From positions 27,643,032-27,707,031 of the forward strand of contig NC_080420.1 in the NCBI RefSeq assembly GCF_029873635.1: a stretch of DNA of 64,000 nucleotides. The letters run 5' to 3'. The position numbers were made by a program, and so were the translations under genes. The notes under the pieces are model-generated. The model made no database searches. It was not told the DNA's origin and saw nothing but the letters and a program-made list of their open reading frames with translations. Every line of letters starts with the position of its first letter. The first letter of the stretch is position 1. The DNA comes from Malania oleifera (taxonomy: Eukaryota > Streptophyta > Magnoliopsida > Santalales > Ximeniaceae). Shown piece after piece: positions 57,956 to 64,000 of this stretch.

Positions 57956-60900
57956 AGATATTGTAAGCTACCGATCATTCCATGATAGAGTTAGACATCT
58001 ACTAGTATACCTTGTTTATCTTTGTCTAATTTCAAAGAAGAGCTTATAGGTGTCCCTAGTATTTTTCCATCTTCCATATTAAACTTTTTGAGCAGATCTC
58101 TAATGTACTTCGATTGATTTATAAAAATTCCATGTTTCATTTGTTTGATCTAAAGTCTTAGGAAGAAATTTAGTTCACCCATCATGCTCATCTCAAATTC
58201 ACTTTGCATAGTGTTTGCAAACTCATTACATAAGTCTTTATTTGTAGCTCCAAATACAATATCATCTACGTATACTTAAACTAGGAGCATGTCATCTTTC
58301 TTAGACTTTATGAAAAGTGTTGTGTTTATCCTTCCTCTGATAAATCCATTTTCCAGTAGAAAGCTGCTTAGTCTCTCATACCAAGCTCTAGGAGCTTGCT
58401 TTAAACCGTACAAGGCTTTTGTTAGTCTATAAACGTGATCTGAATTCTTATGATTTTCAAAGCCTAGGGTTTGTTCTACATATACCTCTTCACTTATGTA
58501 GCCATATAAAAGTGCACTTTTGACATCCATTTGATATAGCTTAAAATCCTTAAAAGCAGCATAGACTAAAAGCATTCTAATGGCTTCCATTCTAGCTACA
58601 GGTGCAAAGGTTTCTTCAAAATCAATTTCTTTTTCCTAGTTATATCCCTGAGCTACTAGTCTTGCCTTATTTCTAACAACTATCCCATGTTCATCTTTCT
58701 TGTTCTTAAATATCCATTTTGTTCCAATAATTGTCTTATCCTTAGGTTTAGGAACTAATGTCCATACTTTATTTCTCTTAAACTGGTTTAACTCTTCTTT
58801 TATGGACACGCCCAAGATTCATCCTCAATTGCTTTGCTTATATTCCTAGGTTCTTCTTAAGACAGAAAGGCTAAATGACTAGTCATATTCCTAAGTGAGG
58901 ATCGTGTGACTACTCCACATAATTGTTCACCTATTATTTGATCAATGGGATGACTCTTTATGTACTTCTATTCCCTAGGTAGTTCATTAACCTCATTTTC
59001 AATTTGATTAGATTTAGCGGATGGTTCCTTACTTTCATTTCTCTTTTCCAAATCATTTTCAATAGATAGTTTTTCAAATTCCTTATTTATCTCAATTTCA
59101 TCTTCATCAGTACTTTTAGAGAAGGGATTTGACTTATCGAATACTACATGAATGGATTCTATAACTGTTAGTGTTCATTTATTATATACTCTGTAGGCTT
59201 TACTATCTAAGGCATACCCTAGGAAGATACCTTCATCTAATTTCACATCAAATTTTCCTAAATGTTCATTGTCTCTAAGCATAGAACATTTACAGCTAAA
59301 GACATTAAAACATGATATGTTTGGTCTTTGGCCATTCCATAATTCATAAGGGGTCTTATTTAGAGATGGTCTAATCAAAACTCTATTTTGAACATAGACG
59401 ACGGTATTTACTGCCTCAACCCAGAAGTACTTAGGTAGTTTATGTTCGTTAAGCATAGTTCTTGCCATTTCATGTATACGCCTATTCTTCCTTTCAACCA
59501 CACCATTCTACTGTGGCGTTCTAGGAGCCGAAAAATTATGAGTTATTCCTAGTGAATTGAAGTAGTCTTTCATGCTTTGATTTTTGAATTCTCTACCCCT
59601 ATCACTTCGAATTTTACTAATAGTATAACCCTTTTCATTTTGAATTTTCTTGCACAGTTTTATGAATTGTTCACATGCTTCATTTTTGTGACCTAAAAAT
59701 AGTACCCATGTATACCTTGAATAATCATCAACTATGATGAATGCATAAGACTTTCTTCCTAAACTCTAAATTGGGTTTGGACCAAATAAATCTAAGTGTA
59801 GCATTTGAAGTGACCTAGTAGTAGAGATTACTTTCTTTTTTTTAATGCTCCTTCTTGCTTGTTTTCCTACTTGGCATGCATCACAAATTTTATCTTTCAC
59901 GAATTTAGTCTTAGGCAATCCCTTAACTAATTCTTCCTTAACAAGTTTAGATATTAAGTCCATGTTTGTGTGTCCTAGTCTCGTATGCCAAATCCAACTA
60001 ATCTAATTTATAGTAGAAAAACAAGTAACATGTTAAGAAGCAAGGTTATCAAGGCTAGTGGTGTATACATTTTCATGACGATTAGCAATAAACAATATTT
60101 TATTTTTAGATTGTTTCTCTACAGTGCATTTGTCATGTTCAAATAAGACTTTATAACCTTTATCACATAGTTGACTTATACTCAACAAGTTATGTTTCAA
60201 TCCATCAACTAACAACACATTTTCAATGACAGGGTTCCTTACTAACCTTACCAACTCCAATGATTTTACCTTTCGAGTTATCCCCAAATGTAATGAATCC
60301 TCCATCTTTGGATATGACAGATGCAAATATAGCTTTATCTCTAGTCAAATGTCACATCCGCTATCCATATACCACTTGTCCTTCGAGGAGGACAATCTCA
60401 AGCACATCTGCAAGACATACTCAGATAACTACTTTTGGTACCCAAATTTTCTTGGCTCCATAGGAGTTAGTACTAGATTCTCCTTTGACTTTCCATACTT
60501 TCTTAATTTTGACATCTTTATTTTTGAAAGGAAAGTCAAATTGTATGTGATCCAACCTCTTACATTTAAAACATGTAATATTTCTATGATAGTCTTTAGT
60601 TGGAACATACGACTTTGACTCTCTTGTAAAATATTCCATGTATAGATGTTTCTGTTTTAGATTCTCCTTCCCATTAAAACCAATACCTTCATTCTCTAGG
60701 GAATTTCTTTGAGCTCTTAGGAGTTTTTCAAAATTATTTTGACCTTCTGTAAATTTACAAATAATCTTCAATTTATCTTTCAAATTCTTTTCTAACTCCT
60801 CAATTTTCAAATCCTTGTATTTCATGAGAGATGCATGAGATTCATTTTGAATTTCAACTAACTTCGAAAATTCTTTCAATTTTAATTTCAAACTAAAATT

Positions 60901-61025
60901 TTTCTTTATTCATTTTTTCAAGCATTTTAAGGTAGAGTTGCTTAGCATGTGGAGTTACCAACCATTTCTCTACTTCATCATTTTTAATCCTTGTCGAAGA
61001 AGAAGAAACCTTGTTACCAGTTGAT
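57956..61025 (-). pseudogene. Copia remnant E (gag end to RT), minus strand
   Basis: On the minus strand, from 61025 down: a gag tail with the coiled-coil piece KDLKIEELEKNLKDKLKII, zinc knuckle CFKCKRLDHIQFDFPF (last cysteine lost) and KKIWVPKVVI (60421-60891). Next are the protease-linker region VLLVDGLKHNLLSISQLCD (60033-60326), the zinc region ICDACQVGKQARRS (about 59855-59900), and integrase with GMVERKNRRIHEMARTMLNE (about 59440-59510). RT follows with [39 protein letters not shown] and YVDDIVFGATN after a stop (about 58245-58275). It ends inside RT (GSLQYLTT) at an inverted junction with the plus-strand fragment. It has no LTR and its 5' gag is missing. It is diverged from copies A and B but related. 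Confidence 0.85.
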
Positions 61026-61379
61026 TTCATCCATGGCATGTTTGTATGGAAGAGGAAAGCTAAAAAACCCTAGGCTATACTTGCGATTTGGTGTGGTGGG
61101 TAGGTTTGATGCTCGATTTTAGACTGATTTGGAAGAAGATTCTATGTGGAAAAGAATAGGAAAGAAGAATTTCAGAGAGAGAGAAGAAGGAGCAGTCGCC
61201 TGTAGGAAGTTAAAATGACATAAAACAGGGTTTTAAACCCTACCCGCCGCGAGGCAGTCGCCTGCTAGGATAAGGTAGGCACCTGTCAATGAAGAATTTG
61301 AAAAGTCAGTAGCCTGGCAATCGCCTACCAAGCAGAAAAAATTTAATTTACTTCTCGAATCTGCATCATACCCAATTCT
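61026..61379 (-). other. Junction segment with AGGCGACTG repeats
   Basis: No coding match. It holds four or so variants of CAGTCGCCTG (near 61192, 61254, 61287 and 61308), i.e. the same kind of array found in the LTRs of this window. It is therefore probably a scrap of LTR or UTR between remnants E and F. Confidence 0.4.
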
Positions 61380-64000
61380 TTTCTAATGAATATGAATCTC
61401 TCTTCAGATAGAGGTTTTGTAAATATATCTGCTAATTGGTCATTTGTATTTATAAATTCTAGCGTTATGTCATCATTTTGCACGTGATCTCTCAAGAAGT
61501 GATGTCTTATGTCAATATGTTTTGTTCTTGAGTGAGATACTGGATTTTTTGAAATATTTATGACACTTGTGTTGTCACATTTTATTGAAATAATTTGATA
61601 TTGAATTTTAAAATCTTTTAATTATTGTTTCATATACAATGTTTGGGCACAACAACTCCTTGCAGCTATGTATTCTGCTTCTGCTGTGGATAGAGCTACA
61701 GAGTTTTATTTCTTTGAAGACCATGAGACTAAAGAGTCTCCTAGAAAATGACACGTTTCGATTGTACTTTTTCTATCCATCTTGCATCCAGCAAAGTCTG
61801 CATTAGAATAGCTTATCATTTCAAATTCAGTTTCCTTTAGATACCATAAACCTAGTTCAAGTGTGCCTAGTAAATATCTAATTATTCTTTTAACCGCTGT
61901 TTGGTGTGATTCCTTAGGAACTGATTGGAACCTAGCACACATACATACGCTAAACATAATATCCGGTGTACTGCTGTTAAGTAAAGTAAACTTTCTATCA
62001 TACCTTGGTAATGCTTAGTATTTACTTGTTTCCCTTTTTCATCCTTGTCAAGACTAGTTGAAGTACTCATGGGAGTTCCTATAGGTTTACTTTCTTCCAT
62101 ATCAAACTTCTTTAACATGTCTTTAATATAATTTATTTGTACTATAAGCATGTCTTTGTTTTTGGTTTTTATAAATAAAGTACTATCTATCTTTCCTCTT
62201 GAAAAATTGTTTTGAATTAGAAACTTACTTAGCCTTTCATACCAAGCTCTAGGAGCTTGTTTCAATCCATATAAAGCTTTAGTTAACTTAAATATATGAT
62301 CTGGATTTTTTGAATTTTCAAAACCCGGAAGATGTTTTACATATACTTCTTCATTTATATATCCATTTAAGAAAGCACTTTTTACATCCATTTGATATAA
62401 TTTGAAGTCTTTATAGGCTGCATAGGCTAAGAGCATTCTAATTTCTTCCATTCTTGCTACGAGGGCAAAGGTTTCATCATAATCGATACCTTCTTCTTTA
62501 TTATAACCTTGTGCTACTAGCCTATCTTTATTTCTTACAACTACTCCACTTTCATCATTTTTATTTCTAAACACCCATTTAGTTCCTATGATTAATTTGT
62601 CTTTGGGTTTAGGTATAAATTCTCACACTTGGCTTCTTTCAAATTGATTTAGTTCCTCTTGCATAGCTATAATCCAAGAGTCATCTTTTAAAGCTTCTTC
62701 AATATGTTTGGGTTCATCTTGAGATAAAAAGGCATAATGGTTGCAAATATTTTTCAATGAGACTCGAGTAGTTATTCTTTTTGAAGTTTCTCCAAGTATT
62801 TGTTCTTTTGGATGACTTTTAGCATATTTCCATTCTTTAGGTAGTTCTAGATTTTCTACAATGTTTTCATTTGAAGTCTCATTATTATTTTCTTCCTTTA
62901 TTTCAAGATCTTTTTCATTTTGTGGAATATCTTCTTTTTCATCATTCTTAATTTTATTTTCATAATTGTTTGATTCATCAAATGTTATGTGTATTGATTC
63001 AGTGATAATAAGAGTTCTCTTATTATAAACCCTATAGGATTTGCTATTTGTAGAGTAGCCTAAAAAGATACTTTCATCCGATTTTGCATCAAACTTTCCT
63101 AAATCATCTTTAGTGTTAAGGATAAAACATTTGTATTCAAATATATGAAAGTAAGAGATATTAGGTTTTCTTCCTTTCCATAGTTCATATGGTGTTTTAT
63201 CTATACTTGATCTTATAGATACCCTATTTATAATATAACGTGCTGTGTTTACAGCTTCAGCCCAAAAGTATTTAGGTAGGTTATTTTCATTTATCATTGT
63301 TCTTGCCATTTCTTGTAGGGTTCTATTTTTTCTTTCTACAACTCCATTTTGTTGTGGAGTTCTAGGTGCTGAGAAATTATGGTTTGTTCCATATTAATTA
63401 CAGAATTTATCAACCTCTTTGTTTCTAAACTCCCTACCTTGATCACTTCTAAAACTTGTTATATTATAACCCTTTTCATTTTGTAATTTACATAAGGTGA
63501 TTAGCATGTCACAAGCTTCATCTTTATTTTTTAGGAATAATACCCAAGTGAATCTTGAATAATCATCCACTATTACAAAAGCATATTGTTTTCCTTCTAG
63601 GCTTAAGGTTCTAGTTGGGCCAAATAAGTTTAGGTGTAGTAGTTCTAGAGGTCTTTTAGTAGATACATGCTTTTCTTTTTAAAACTTGTTTTAACTTGCT
63701 TTTCCTTTTGGCATGTGTCACACATCTTGTCTTTTATAAATTTGGTATTTGGTAATCATTTTACAAGATTTTTCTTTGATAATTTGGATAATAAGTCCAT
63801 ATTAGCATGTCCTAACTTCCTATGCCATAGCCAACTTATTTCATTCATGGATGCCAAACAAGTTACGTTTTGATTCATTAGATTCTCAAGATTTATACAA
63901 TAAACATTAGTTATCCTAAGAGCTATAAATAAGATTTTATTTTCTTTGAGATTCTGAATAACATATTTTTCTTTCTTAAAGGTTATTTCAAACCCTTTTT
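61380..64000 (-). pseudogene. Copia remnant F (integrase to RNase H), minus strand, runs off the window
   Basis: Minus-strand order: a pre-integrase zinc region near 63700-63730, integrase with RTLQEMARTMINENNLPKYF (about 63250-63330), and a 228-residue open frame (62623-63309) through the integrase C-terminus, with YELWKGRKPNISYFHIFEYK, to the RT boundary DDSWIIAMQEELNQFERSQV. The RT frame (61882-62574) shows LVAQGYNKEEGIDYDETFAL, MDVKSAFLNGYINEEVYVKH and [20 protein letters not shown]. The YVDD palm segment is deleted in frame (DMLIVQI joins NYIKDMLKKF). RNase H has YSNADFAGCKMDRKSTIE (61706-61957) and ends NDQLADIFTKPLSEERFIF near 61395-61450. It is a sister lineage of the array family, comparatively well preserved. 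Confidence 0.88.

Overview
This is a window of plant nuclear DNA, most likely from a eudicot. It is AT-rich and consists almost entirely of decayed, nested transposable elements around one intact protein-coding gene. That gene is a class II TCP transcription factor of the CYC/TB1 group, closest to BRANCHED1/TB1 by its start, TCP box and R domain (13354-14610, minus strand). The plant assignment rests on this gene, on plant Ty1/copia elements with initiator-tRNA-Met primer sites, on CACTA transposons and on tRNA-derived SINEs. I cannot name the species.

Layout. 1-1.6 kb: broken copia reverse transcriptase/RNase H. 3.47-3.78 kb: a probable MITE. 3.99-8.07 kb: an old copia element with both LTRs, the right one truncated. 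8.07-13.35 kb: no gene seen. 13.35-14.61 kb: the TCP gene, with its upstream region to about 15.6 kb. 16.95-17.16 kb: an antisense SINE. 17.45-26.71 kb: a minus-strand LTR element carrying an 11-residue-repeat reading frame. That frame is split by a 6.7 kb CACTA transposon (19803-26497) which carries an exon of a CDPK-related kinase and part of a bHLH gene. 26.71-31.17 kb: a second CACTA copy, itself split by a solo LTR (26888-29002) with perfect target-site duplications. 31.17-36.28 kb: three LTR pieces in alternating orientation.

36.28-57.4 kb: a tandem array of one copia family with about 2.0 kb LTRs (SIRE-like in gag and LTR style), in the order internal - LTR - internal - LTR - internal. 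It is interrupted by a 2.7 kb LTR-type insertion (37023-39691) and a 2.27 kb solo LTR (45825-48095). 57.4-64 kb: rearranged fragments of the same or related copia elements, the last two on the minus strand. None of the retroelement reading frames is intact, so all are called pseudogenes.

Only the TCP gene is likely to act in the plant. Its upstream region holds a G-box, long GA and CT tracts and a telo-box. The main non-routine signals are the gene-capturing CACTA element, the hendecad-repeat frame that becomes continuous again when the CACTA element and one 3-bp duplication are subtracted, and dense TCGA-centred palindrome arrays inside LTRs of three different families. A hairpin near the LTR 3' end also recurs across families with compensating base changes.
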